In this document: positions 26,139 to 34,770 of the stretch, piece after piece
Layout: every line of letters begins with the position of its first letter
Numbering within the stretch: the first letter of the stretch is position 1
From: SZUA-442 sp963759175
GTDB lineage: Bacteria > Actinomycetota > Acidimicrobiia > Spongiisociales > UBA5794
NCBI GenBank assembly: GCA_963759175.1
Contig: CAVWXP010000005.1
Coordinates: 186,001-250,000, forward strand
DNA: 64,000 nucleotides
Direction of reading: 5' to 3'
The notes under the pieces: model-generated
Seen by the model: only the letters and a program-made list of their open reading frames with translations
Databases searched by the model: none
What the model was told of the DNA's origin: nothing
Position numbers and translations under genes: made by a program

Positions 26139-26486
26139 ATGGAACTCAAGCGGTATGCGGATCAGGCTCCGTTCATGTACGGCGACATCCAGCTGCGGGA
26201 GATGACGCCCGAGGCATTCGACCTGGCGTCGTTCGCCGAGGTGGTCCTACCGATCGGTGTCGAGCGTCCAGCGCGCCAGAATGCCAAGGACCACCGCATC
26301 TACGTCTGCCAGTCCGGTGACATCGAGTTCACCGTCGACGGCTCGGTGTTCCACCTCGAACGCGGTGATGTGGTGCACATCGCCAAGGGTGAGACCTACG
26401 GCTTCCACAACGGCGGATACGAGGAGGGCAGGTTGCTCCTCCTGCGGGTGCCGGGACCGGAACAACCGGACTCCGCCCAGCCCTGA
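26139..26486 (+). CDS. Small cupin-domain protein
   Basis: A 115-residue single-domain cupin. Motif 1 is degenerate (PARQNAKDHRIYVCQSGDIE) and motif 2 reads GDVVHIAKGETYGFHNGG. Such proteins may bind a metal or small ligand; the reaction is unknown. Start at ATG 26139 (MELKRYADQAPFMYGD), where similarity begins. It ends eight bases before the convergent hemolysin III gene. Confidence 0.75.
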   Translation: MELKRYADQAPFMYGDIQLREMTPEAFDLASFAEVVLPIGVERPARQNAKDHRIYVCQSGDIEFTVDGSVFHLERGDVVHIAKGETYGFHNGGYEEGRLLLLRVPGPEQPDSAQP

Positions 26487-26493
26487 GCGGAGC

Positions 26494-27159
26494 TCAGGCG
26501 CCGAGTGGGATCACGTAGCGCGACACGAGTACGAAGTGGATCGATGTCGCGGTGACCACCATGATGTGGAACACCTCGTGGTACGAAAAGACCCGGGGCC
26601 ACAGCTTCGGGCGGTTTGTGGCGAGCAGAACGACGCCGAGGCTGTAGATGGCTCCTCCCAGGAGGCCGAGCATGGCTGCGGTCCAACCGAGCTCCTGGAC
26701 GAACTTCCATCCGATCAGGATCCCGAGCCAACCCATCGTGAGTCCCAGGGCCATCGAGAAGGCCTGACCGTCCCGAGGGAAGAACGTGTGCTGTGCCGCT
26801 CCGATGGCGACAGCCCCCCACGCAACGCCGAGGACGACCCACTGGAGCCAGCCGTCGAGGGCCACGATCGCGATCGGCGTGTAGGTCCCGGCGATGAGTA
26901 CCAGGATCATCGTGTGGTCGAGGCGCTGCATCCGCTTCTTGGCGGCCTCGCCCCAGGGGACACCGTGGTACAGCGAGCTGGTCGTGTAGAGGGCGATCAT
27001 CGCCAGGCCGAAAACGATGGCACCCAGGCGTGTTGCCAGGTTCGGGGCCTGCCATGCGAGGTACACGGTGCCGACCACCGCGGCGACGGCCGCGGCGCCA
27101 TGCATGATGCCACGGACGGGGTTCTGCATCTTGCCCAGGGTCCAGCGGTGCACATCCAT
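26494..27159 (-). CDS. Hemolysin III / PAQR family membrane protein
   Basis: A seven-helix membrane protein of the HlyIII (PAQR-like) family. Conserved pieces: NPVRGIMHGAAAVAAVVGT at the first helix, TTSSLYHGVPW with the family SxxxH, LDHTMILVLIAGTYTPIAIV, and the C-terminal histidines in SYHEVFHIMVV. These histidines and an aspartate form a metal site proposed to hydrolyse lipid amides or esters; the bacterial role is unclear. 221 residues, complete. Convergent with the cupin gene. Confidence 0.92.
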   Translation of the reverse strand: MDVHRWTLGKMQNPVRGIMHGAAAVAAVVGTVYLAWQAPNLATRLGAIVFGLAMIALYTTSSLYHGVPWGEAAKKRMQRLDHTMILVLIAGTYTPIAIVALDGWLQWVVLGVAWGAVAIGAAQHTFFPRDGQAFSMALGLTMGWLGILIGWKFVQELGWTAAMLGLLGGAIYSLGVVLLATNRPKLWPRVFSYHEVFHIMVVTATSIHFVLVSRYVIPLGA

Positions 27160-27344
27160 GGCGACGGAGGGTAGCGGTCCGATTCCTCTCGGTCACCTTG
27201 TTTCGTGTGAACCCGGTGTGAACTTCCCTACCGACGGGCACCTGGCCGTCTCCGTCACGCGTCGCGACCGCCGAGGGTGATGCGCTGAACCCATGGTCAT
27301 CCTTCGTCCCAGTCCTATTGTGTGGAGGTCGCACGAGATCGGGG

Positions 27345-28133
27345 ATGGGTGTGACGATCAGGCACACGCTGCTCAAGCCCGCATATCGACTGTACGAGGA
27401 TCGGCTCGTGCGCCACCTCGATCGCGATGCCCTTCCTCACCACATCGGTGTGATCCACGATGGTCACCGCCGCTACGCGAGGCACCAGCGACTCCCCGAC
27501 TACCAGGCGTCGTATCGCGTGGGCATGGACAAATTCGAGCAGTTCTTGCAGTGGACCGCCGAGCTCGATATCGATGCGGTGACCTGCTGGTTGCTGTCCA
27601 CCGAGAACCTCGCCCGTTCCGATGACGAGTTACTGCCGTACTACGAGGTCCTCATGGAGCTGTTCGAGAGGATCCCGGAGTCGTCCGCCGGCAAGGACGT
27701 CCGGGTCCGGTTCATCGGGAGCCTCGACCTGTTGCCAGGCGACCTCGTGGAGTCGGCAAAGCGACTCGAGGAGCGATGCGCCTCGGGATCGCGTCGGGTG
27801 ACGATCGCCCTGGCATACGGCGGTCGTCAGGAGATCGTCGATGCCGTGAAGGATCTCGTCGCCGACCTCGCCGACGAGGGTGTGTCGGCGCAGGGCATCG
27901 CCGATCACATCGACAAGCATGCGTTGTCGTCGCGGATGTACGCATCGGACCTGCCCGATCCCGACATGGTGTTGCGCACCTCAGGCGAGGCTCGCCTCTC
28001 GGGGTTCCTCCTGTGGCAGGCGGCGTACGCCGAGTACGCCTTCGTCGACGTGTACTGGCCGGCGTTCCGCAAGGTCGACTTCCTCCGTGCACTCCGTGAC
28101 TACACCCGCAGGGAACGTCGCTACGGGAAGTAG
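27345..28133 (+). CDS. uppS: Cis-prenyltransferase (UppS family) with altered active-site motif
   Basis: Makes cis-polyprenyl diphosphates used as lipid carriers for cell-wall and glycan synthesis. The 262 residues start MGVTIRHTLLKPAYRLYE, typical of actinobacterial members. The first motif is HIGVIHDGHRRYARHQ: the catalytic Asp and following Arg are kept but the usual DGNRRW is DGHRRY. Later motifs ARL-G-type are present: MVLRTSGEARLSGFLLWQAA, VDVYWPAFRKVDFLRALRDY. An upstream in-frame start (27318) exists. Convergent with the phosphatase gene. Confidence 0.9.
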   Translation: MGVTIRHTLLKPAYRLYEDRLVRHLDRDALPHHIGVIHDGHRRYARHQRLPDYQASYRVGMDKFEQFLQWTAELDIDAVTCWLLSTENLARSDDELLPYYEVLMELFERIPESSAGKDVRVRFIGSLDLLPGDLVESAKRLEERCASGSRRVTIALAYGGRQEIVDAVKDLVADLADEGVSAQGIADHIDKHALSSRMYASDLPDPDMVLRTSGEARLSGFLLWQAAYAEYAFVDVYWPAFRKVDFLRALRDYTRRERRYGK

Positions 28134-28161
28134 CACTGGGTGACGGGATCGCCGACGGCGT

Positions 28162-28845
28162 TCAGCGGGATCGCAGCTCGAGGGGGATGTGGTCCTGGTC
28201 GTTGAACGACCGCAGGCTCGGCACATGCGCTCCGGCGAGGGGGATCAGCTTGATCCGTGCGATCGAGGCGTGGAACAACACGAGTCGCTCCCATTCCCAT
28301 GGGGCGGGAGGCACACCGAGCAAGTGTGTCAGACACACGGAGTTGGTGCCTCCATGAGCGACGATCACCAGGCGACCGGGATCCCGGTCGACTCGCCACA
28401 ACTGCGGATCGCGTGGGTCGCGCACCATGCCGCGTTCGGCGAGGAGATCGTCGAGTGCGGTCGTGACCCGGTTGTGGAAGGTGCGGAACGACTCGCCACC
28501 GGGTAGGCCGTCCCACCATTCCTGGGGCGAGCGGTCCTTCGTCGTCTTGAAGATCTCGATGACGCGTTCTTCGGTGACGCCGTCCCAATCGGGCATCTTG
28601 ACCTCGACGAGGTCATCAACGGTCTGGATGGGGAGTCCCGTCGATGCAGCGATCGGTTCGGCGGTCTGCTGGGACCGCAGTGCCGGCGAGGCGATCAATT
28701 CGGCTGCCGTCCTCGGATCCGCTCCGATGCGTTCGGCGGCAAGGCGCGCCTGCTCGCGTCCGAGGTCGGTGAGGTAGGGGTCGGTCTGGGAGAGGCCGTC
28801 GACTGCCCATTGGGGTTGTCCGTGTCGGATGAAGACGATGTCCAT
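28162..28845 (-). CDS. Histidine phosphatase family protein
   Basis: Phosphoglycerate-mutase-like phosphatase with a catalytic histidine. N-terminal MDIVFIRHGQPQWAVDG carries the RHG motif, YLTDLGREQARLAAERIG follows, and the second histidine is in LVIVAHGGTNSVCLTHLL. The conserved start MDIVFIRHG at ATG 28845 sets the length at 227 residues; upstream in-frame sequence does not look coding. Substrate unknown. Confidence 0.9.
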   Translation of the reverse strand: MDIVFIRHGQPQWAVDGLSQTDPYLTDLGREQARLAAERIGADPRTAAELIASPALRSQQTAEPIAASTGLPIQTVDDLVEVKMPDWDGVTEERVIEIFKTTKDRSPQEWWDGLPGGESFRTFHNRVTTALDDLLAERGMVRDPRDPQLWRVDRDPGRLVIVAHGGTNSVCLTHLLGVPPAPWEWERLVLFHASIARIKLIPLAGAHVPSLRSFNDQDHIPLELRSR

Positions 28846-28922
28846 ACGATCAGGGTAGTGGGGGTCCGGTGCGCCCCTCGGTGCAGGGCTTCCGGCCCAG
28901 AACGTACCCTGGACGAACCAAA

Positions 28923-28940
28923 GGCCGCCTTGCGGCGGCC
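28923..28940. terminator. GC-rich hairpin between phosphatase gene and pyrE (terminator or leader structure)
   Basis: GGCCGCC-TTGC-GGCGGCC forms a 7-bp perfect stem. On the minus strand it is followed by TTTGGTT, a weak U-run; on the plus strand by CCCGGTTCGGG, which could add a second small hairpin in a pyrE leader. Its role is unclear. Confidence 0.35.
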
Positions 28941-29027
28941 CCCGGTTCGGGCTTAGACGGGAGGTTAGGAAGGCATCCTGTCTGATTAGTGTTTCGACGG
29001 ATCGCACGTGCGACTTGAGAGGTTTTC

Positions 29028-29594
29028 TTGAATTTTTCTTCCGGCCCGAAATCGGCCCTCGTCGCCCACCTGCGAGAGCACGCCGTGCGAACCGATGGGC
29101 CCTTCGTCCTGCGCTCCGGAGAGACGTCGGATTGGTACATCGATGCCCGTCAGACGACCTTCTCGGGCGAGGGAGCCCTCGTCGTGGGTGCCGCGGTGCT
29201 CGAAGAGGTCCCCGACGGTGTGGTGGGTGTCGGTGGCATGACGATGGGAGCTGATCCGATCGCCATCGCTACGGCCATGGAGGCTGCACGTTCGGGACGG
29301 ACGCTCGCGGCCTTCTCGGTTCGGAAGGAGGCCAAGGACCATGGCACGGGTGGTCGCCTCGTCGGTCCGATCGGGGCTGGCGACACCGTCGTGGTCCTCG
29401 AGGACACCACCACGACGGGCGGTGCCCTCGTGGAGGCCATCGAGGCGCTCACGGCCGAGGGTGTGGAGGTGGTGAAGGCGGTGTCGCTCGTCGATCGCTC
29501 CGAGGGCGTCGTTGCGGACCGGCTCGCGGCCCTCGGCATCGCATACGTGCCGCTCGTCACCCCTGCCGATTTCGGGTTCGGTGGCCGCGCGTGA
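29028..29594 (+). CDS. pyrE: Orotate phosphoribosyltransferase
   Basis: Converts orotate and PRPP to OMP in pyrimidine synthesis. 188 residues with the N-terminal LRSGETSDWYIDARQTTF, MTMGADPIAIATAMEA, the catalytic-loop region VRKEAKDHGTGGRLVGP, and the PRPP-binding signature VVVLEDTTTTGGALVEAIEA. Start is TTG 29028 with GAGAGG upstream, giving MNFSSGPKSALVAHLREHA. Its stop overlaps the GTG of the next gene (GTGA). Confidence 0.93.
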   Translation: MNFSSGPKSALVAHLREHAVRTDGPFVLRSGETSDWYIDARQTTFSGEGALVVGAAVLEEVPDGVVGVGGMTMGADPIAIATAMEAARSGRTLAAFSVRKEAKDHGTGGRLVGPIGAGDTVVVLEDTTTTGGALVEAIEALTAEGVEVVKAVSLVDRSEGVVADRLAALGIAYVPLVTPADFGFGGRA

Positions 29595-30454
29595 GGAGCT
29601 ACCGATCACCGCTCCGGTTGTTCGTCATCGGAATGATCGGGATCGTGCTGTTGATCGCAGCGACCGATGTGATGTTCGGGCATTGGCTGTCGACCCCGCC
29701 GGACAACAACGATGGCGTCCTCACGACGCGCGGACAGGCCCAACAGCGCGGTGACATCGTGTGGGGAGCGGCCATGGTGGGTGTCGGCACGCTGCTCGTG
29801 GGCGGCGCCGTGGTCGAATTGGTGAGGCGCAGACCCCAGGTCGTGGTCGGATCGAATGAGGTGACGCTGGCCATCGGATCGGCCGAGCGTGATGTCACGA
29901 TCGAGTGGGCCAACGTACGGGCCGTTGCGAGCGAGGTGGCGATCGATCCCTACGACGGCGCCCTGCGCGAGCAGCTCGTCATCGACGTGTACGACCGAAG
30001 CGGACTTCCCGACGACCCTCTGGGAGCGCAGTGGTCCGGAAACGAATTGCGTGTCGACGCCCATGACTGGACCCGCGACGTCGGTGACATCGCCCTTGCC
30101 TGCCAGGGAGCACTGGGACACCATCGGCGGGTCGAGGAGATCAAGGAGATGGGTCCGCCGTCGATGGTGTGGGAAACCGTGGTCGATGGAGAGGATGCAT
30201 CGCCCGTCGCCGTGATTGGCGGTGTCGCCACCGACACCGAGCCCGAACCCGTGACGGATGTGAGCGAGGATCGTGCACCAGGGGACATTGCGACGGAGAC
30301 CCCTGCGTCCGAGGATCCCGACGCCGAGGAGCAGGAGGGTGACGGCGAAGCGGTGCCGATGAGCGCCTCCGAGGACCTTCCTGAGGATCCGCAGCCGAAG
30401 GTCGAACCATCGGCGGACGATGACACATCACGATGGGGATCAAGAGGAGGCCAC
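29591..30454 (+). CDS. Membrane protein with two N-terminal helices and acidic tail (unknown function)
   Basis: About 288 residues before the endonuclease IV start. Two membrane segments (FVIGMIGIVLLIAATDV; GAAMVGVGTLLVGGAVVEL), a soluble beta-rich domain that could be PH-like (VVVGSNEVTLAIGSAERDV; VAIDPYDGALREQLVIDVYD), then a long acidic, low-complexity tail. In the assembly the frame runs straight into nfo. Removing one G from GGGG at 30435-30438 gives a stop at 30456-30458 overlapping the nfo ATG, so I regard the fusion as artefact. GTG start overlaps the pyrE stop. Confidence 0.65.
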
Positions 30455-31219
30455 ATGATCATCGGTGCCCACGTCAGTCCCCAGCGACCCCTCGAGGAGG
30501 CGGCGGCCCGCGGTGCCGATGCCGTCCAGGTCTTCCTGTCGAATCCCCAGCAGTGGAAGCCACCAAAGCCGCGTGACGATGCTGAGGAGCTGCGGACGTC
30601 GGATATCGACATCTACGTGCACGCCCCCTACCTCATGAACCTCGCATCACCGAACAACCGTGTGCGGATCCCGTCGCGCAAGACCCTCGCGGCAACGGTC
30701 GAGGCTGCAGCGGCCATCGGGGCGAAGGGCGTGGTGGTCCACGGCGGCAGCGTCGGTGATGACGAGGACGTTTCCGTGGGGTACGAGCGGTGGCGCAAGG
30801 CGCTCGAGTCCTTCGACATCGCCGTCCCGATCCTGGTGGAGAACACGGCAGGCAGTGGGAACTCCGTCATGCAGGACCTCACCCACTACGGACCGCTGTG
30901 GGATGAGATCGGCGGGTTCGACGTCGGCGTGTGCCTCGACACCTGCCACACCTGGGCTGCCGGAGCCGACATGACCACGGCGGTGGATCTCGTGACGGCG
31001 GCCGTGGGGGGAATAGCCCTCGTCCACTGCAACGATTCCAAGGACGAGGCCGGATCGAACCGGGACCGTCACGAGAACCTGGGTGCCGGGATGATCCCCG
31101 AGGATCAGCTCGTCGGGATCATCACTTCCGCAGGAGCACCGGTGATCTGCGAGACGCCGGGTGACGCCGAACAATCCGCAGCCGACATCGTTTGGCTACG
31201 AGAAAGGCTCGACCGATGA
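30455..31219 (+). CDS. nfo: Deoxyribonuclease IV (AP endonuclease IV)
   Basis: Zn-dependent AP endonuclease that cuts 5' of abasic sites in base-excision repair. 254 residues starting MIIGAHVSPQRPLEEAAARG; metal ligands appear in VVVHGGSVGDDEDVS, ILVENTAGSGN, VGVCLDTCHTWAAG, IALVHCNDSKDEAGSNRDRH and VICETPGD. A strong AGAGGAGG lies just before ATG 30455, supporting an independent start even though the upstream frame is continuous. The carbonic anhydrase gene overlaps its stop (ATGA). Confidence 0.93.
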   Translation: MIIGAHVSPQRPLEEAAARGADAVQVFLSNPQQWKPPKPRDDAEELRTSDIDIYVHAPYLMNLASPNNRVRIPSRKTLAATVEAAAAIGAKGVVVHGGSVGDDEDVSVGYERWRKALESFDIAVPILVENTAGSGNSVMQDLTHYGPLWDEIGGFDVGVCLDTCHTWAAGADMTTAVDLVTAAVGGIALVHCNDSKDEAGSNRDRHENLGAGMIPEDQLVGIITSAGAPVICETPGDAEQSAADIVWLRERLDR

Positions 31220-31899
31220 CGATTCCTCGACCTGACTGGTCCTTTGCCGGCGACACCGGCCCCGACGCCTGGGCGTCGATCCGCCCCGAGTACGCGCGTT
31301 GTGCCTCCGGCCGTTTGCAGTCGCCAGTCGACCTCGGGGACGCTGTTGAAGGAGATCGGGGCGACCTCTCGCTTTCCTACCATCTCAACCGCCTGACGTT
31401 CGTCGACCTCCACTGGACGCTCCAGGTGCTCGCCGATCCCGGTGGTCACATGTCGTACCTCGGGCGCCGCCACGAGTTCGCCGAGATGCACTTCCACGCC
31501 CCGGCGGAACACACGATCGACGGCATCGCCGCCGACCTCGAGGCCCATTTCGTGCATCAGGCCGATGACGGACAACTCGCTGTCGTGGCCGTCCTCTTCG
31601 ATGTGGCTCCGGGCACCCACGACATCGACGACCTGGTGGCCGGTGTTCCTGCGGAACCCGGAGGTGAGGAGCAGATGGCTGGATCAAGGGACATCCAAGG
31701 ATTCATTCCGTTGCGGTCGCGCCGATACCGATACACGGGATCCCGTACCACACCTCCGTGCAGCGAGAACGTGTCGTGGATCGTGATGGAGGATCGAGGC
31801 ACCGTCGGAGCCGACGCCCTGGCAGCATTCACCCGCCGCTACGAGCCGAATGCGCGCCCAACCCAGCCCCTCAACGGTCGCACGATCACCCTCGGGTGA
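31216..31899 (+). CDS. Alpha-class carbonic anhydrase without signal peptide
   Basis: Interconverts CO2 and bicarbonate using zinc. WSFAGDTGPDAWASIRPEYA and SGRLQSPVDL match the family N-terminus; the zinc histidines are in FAEMHFHAPAEHTIDG and EAHFVHQ, and the substrate-pocket threonines in YTGSRTTPPCSENVSW. 227 residues from ATG 31216. No signal peptide is visible, although most bacterial alpha-CAs are exported. It is coupled to nfo by an ATGA overlap. Confidence 0.93.
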   Translation: MTIPRPDWSFAGDTGPDAWASIRPEYARCASGRLQSPVDLGDAVEGDRGDLSLSYHLNRLTFVDLHWTLQVLADPGGHMSYLGRRHEFAEMHFHAPAEHTIDGIAADLEAHFVHQADDGQLAVVAVLFDVAPGTHDIDDLVAGVPAEPGGEEQMAGSRDIQGFIPLRSRRYRYTGSRTTPPCSENVSWIVMEDRGTVGADALAAFTRRYEPNARPTQPLNGRTITLG

Positions 31900-31938
31900 A
31901 CGGGGAAGGCACCGGATGCGTGGACGGACCCGTCGCGT

Positions 31939-33433
31939 TCATGACGGCCGGACCCCGGACCCGGCGTCGACCCGCCATACCGTGTCGGTGACCTGCTCGG
32001 CGAGTCGGTCGTCGTGGGTGATCAGGACGAGCGCTCCCGAGTAGGCGACGAGGGCCTCTTCGAGGCGCTCGATCGACGGAAGGTCGAGATGGTTCGTCGG
32101 TTCATCGAGCACCATCAGCCATGTCGATGTTCCGAGTCCGAGGGCGAGCGCCACCTTTCGTGCTTCCCCGGGGGAGGGATGATCGGACTGAGAAGCGGTT
32201 CGGGGTCCGTTCCGAGTCGGGACACGAGTGCCATGACGCGACCGCGTTCTGCCGAGGGAAGTCGGCGCACGGCATCGAGCCAGGCGGCCGTCGCCTCGGC
32301 GGTCGCCTCTTGCGGGAGGTGCAGGATCCGGTCGTCATCGATCGCTGCATGGTGGAGCAGCGTGTGCGCCAGAGCCGTCTTGCCCGCGCCGTTGGCCCCC
32401 GCGATACGGATCCGGTCCGACCTGCGCATGGCCACGTCGACATCGAACAGCGTTCGGGGTCCGGCGGTGACCGGACCGCGGTACCGGACAAGGAACTCCT
32501 TGTTCGCCTGTCTGCCCGGAGAACTCGATGGTTCCTCCGTGGTCCCTGGCGATGTCCATCGATGCGATTTCGCCGGTGACCGACTCGAGCTTGGAGCGTG
32601 TTACTTCGCGTTCCTTGGCTCCGGCTCGTTGGCCCGCGGCGTGGCGTCCGGTGGCCACTGCCCCGCGGGTGTCGAGGTCGTGGATACCGGCGTGTTCGCC
32701 GCTCGCGGATACGGGTTGCGTCCTTCTGTTCGGCGGTGCGGCGCTGGTCGGCCAGCCGTCGTCTGGCGCGAGCTGCCTCTCGGGTGAGGGCATCGTGGCG
32801 ATCCTTGAGCGCGACGGCCTCGGCCTCCCATGCCGCCTTGGCCTCGTCGTAGGGCGCGGACCACAGCCGGACCTGCCCACCGGTGATGAGCAGGGTCCTC
32901 GTTGTGAGGGAGTTGAGCAGGGTGCGGTCGTGGGACACCACCACGCCGGATCCCTTGAACGGCTCGAGGGCGTCCTCGAGGAGCCGGCGGCCATCGCCAT
33001 CGAGGTGGTTCGTCGGCTCGTCGAGCAAGAGGACGTCTGGCTCCTTCGCCAGCGCCGTGGCGATCTGCCAGCGCTTTCGCTCGCCAGGGGACATCGACGG
33101 CCATCGCTCGAGGTCGCCACGGTCGAGGGCCAGCGATGCCCGGAGACGTACGGCGTCGCGGTCCCACGCTTCGGCGAAGCGCAGGATGTCGTCGGTGATG
33201 TGGTCGACCCGTTGGGGACACATCACCGGTGGCATGCCGTTCGGGTCGATGGTGACCGTGCCCGCGTCTGGCGGATGTGCACCGGCGATGAGTGAGAGGA
33301 GGGTGGTCTTCCCTGCGCCGTTTGCCCCGACGAGACCGGTCCAGCCGGGGCCGAGGTCGAACGAGGCGTCGTCGATGATGGGGACGGCGGACGTGTGGGC
33401 GTACGAGACGTGGGTGAAATGGATGGCAGACAT
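31939..33433 (-). pseudogene. ABC-F type ATPase, broken by three frameshifts
   Basis: Two-ATPase-domain ABC-F protein (ribosome-associated translation or antibiotic-protection factors). The N-terminal ATPase is intact from ATG 33433: GLVGANGAGKTTLLSLIAGA, SMSPGERKRWQIATALA, LLLDEPTNHLDGDGRRLL. The rest needs three frame changes: near 32715 (into HAGIHDLDTRGAVATG), near 32510 (into ANKEFLVRYRGPV ... IAGANGAGKTALAHTLL) and near 32180 (into ARKVALALGLGTSTW ... LDEPTNHLDLPSIERLEEAL, stop 31939). It may be a decaying gene or a cluster of indel errors. Divergent from the CAP-domain gene. Confidence 0.75.
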
Positions 33434-33601
33434 GGGGCATCGCTCCCTCGAGGTGGAACGGTCGGAGCCGTTCGTTCGGTGGGTTCCTCAGATGCCTCTT
33501 GTCATGCGCCTTCTCCTCGCGGTATCGACAGGGTACCGACCCGAGAATCGGCGGAGCCGGCAGCGGCTCAAGCGCGCGTCGTTCGTTTCCGATACACAGG
33601 T

Positions 33602-34669
33602 ATGTCGTCACGCGCCGGCACCGTGAATCAGACCCGCCGTTCGCATCGGATCCTCCTCGTGGGACTCTCGGTGATACTCCTCGCTACCGCGATGGCGGCA
33701 CTCCCGACACCTGCAACCGCTGCGATGACCGAAGAGGCATTCGAGGTCTGCCTTCTCGAGAAGATCAACGCATCGAGGGCTGAGGTAGGTGCTGTTCCGC
33801 TGGCCATGGCGTGGGATCGCAACGACGATGTCCGTGCCTGGTCCGTGTGGATGAGCAACAACACCTTCCGCCATATGAACAGCGCTGAGCGCAATCCGAT
33901 TCTTCCTCCGAACACCTACACGTGGGGCGAGAACATCGCCATGACGTCGGCACCGCTGTCGGACTGCGACCATGTGCATCAGATGTTCATGAACTCGCCC
34001 GGTCATCGTGCGAACATCCTGAGCGCGAACAAGCGTTTCGCAGCCCTTGGCGCCCATTACGGCCCGGGTTGGTGGGTCACCGAGTTGTTCTTCTCCTCGT
34101 CGTCGTACGACCCTGGATGCGACGGAACGTTCTGTGATGACGACCAGTCGATGTTCGAAGCAGACATAGAGGCGCTCGCCGCTGCGGGTATCACCAAGGG
34201 GTGTAACCCGCCTGTCAACAACGAGTTCTGCCCGAAGGGATACGTGACGAGGGGCGAGATGGCTGCCTTCCTGACGCGGATGCTCGGGCTGCCCGATGGT
34301 GGCTCCATCCGATTCACGGACGACGACGACTCCGTATTCGAGCGAGACATCGAGCGTCTCGCCGCAGCTGGCATCACCAAGGGGTGCAATCCGCCGGCGA
34401 ATGACGAGTTCTGCCCGAACGCCAAGGTGACCCGCCAGACGATGGCGGCCTTCCTCGTCCGTGCGCTCGACCTCTCGGAGGGTGGCAGCATCGATTTCAC
34501 GGACGACGACGACTCCGTATTCGAGCGAGACATCGAGCGTCTCGCCGCAGCTGGCATCACCAAGGGATGCAATCCGCCGGCGAACGACGAGTTCTGTCCC
34601 AACGACTACGTGACGCGCGAGACCATGGCAGCGTTCATGGTCCGAGCGATGGCCCGGCTTCCCCGCTGA
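33602..34669 (+). CDS. Secreted CAP-domain protein with three SLH-like repeats
   Basis: 355 residues. A signal peptide (HRILLVGLSVILLATAMAAL, cleavage near ATA-AMT) precedes a CAP/SCP domain (EEAFEVCLLEKINASRAEVG; TWGENIAM; MNSPGHRANILSANKRF). Three S-layer-homology-like modules of about 61 residues follow, each with FERDIERLAAAGITKGCNPP, a C-x9-C pair and VTRxxMAAFL. The last two are nearly identical in DNA as well (34313 and 34496 onwards, 183-bp period), pointing to recent internal duplication. Probably a cell-surface protein. Start at ATG 33602; upstream open frame overlaps the ABC-F gene. Confidence 0.88.
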   Translation: MSSRAGTVNQTRRSHRILLVGLSVILLATAMAALPTPATAAMTEEAFEVCLLEKINASRAEVGAVPLAMAWDRNDDVRAWSVWMSNNTFRHMNSAERNPILPPNTYTWGENIAMTSAPLSDCDHVHQMFMNSPGHRANILSANKRFAALGAHYGPGWWVTELFFSSSSYDPGCDGTFCDDDQSMFEADIEALAAAGITKGCNPPVNNEFCPKGYVTRGEMAAFLTRMLGLPDGGSIRFTDDDDSVFERDIERLAAAGITKGCNPPANDEFCPNAKVTRQTMAAFLVRALDLSEGGSIDFTDDDDSVFERDIERLAAAGITKGCNPPANDEFCPNDYVTRETMAAFMVRAMARLPR

Positions 34670-34724
34670 GGGCCCAACTCGGTATCTGGATGGCCGGCCG
34701 CCACCAACGCTGACACGCAGACGG

Positions 34725-34745
34725 GCGGCCCTCGTGAGGGACCGC
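34725..34745. terminator. Hairpin between convergent CAP gene and ino1 (possible bidirectional terminator)
   Basis: GCGGCCCTCGTGAGGGACCGC folds as an imperfect stem (GCGG/CCGC outer, CCCT/AGGG inner, with one unpaired base) in the short gap between two convergent genes. No long T-run on either side. Confidence 0.4.
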
Positions 34746-34770
34746 TCGTCACGAACCAGAAGGACCGGCG

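Noticed and set aside
28900..29010. tRNA or DtxR-type iron box in the pyrE upstream region
   Set aside because: The hairpin does not form a cloverleaf, and the TTAGGAAGGCATCC stretch matches the iron-box consensus only partly.
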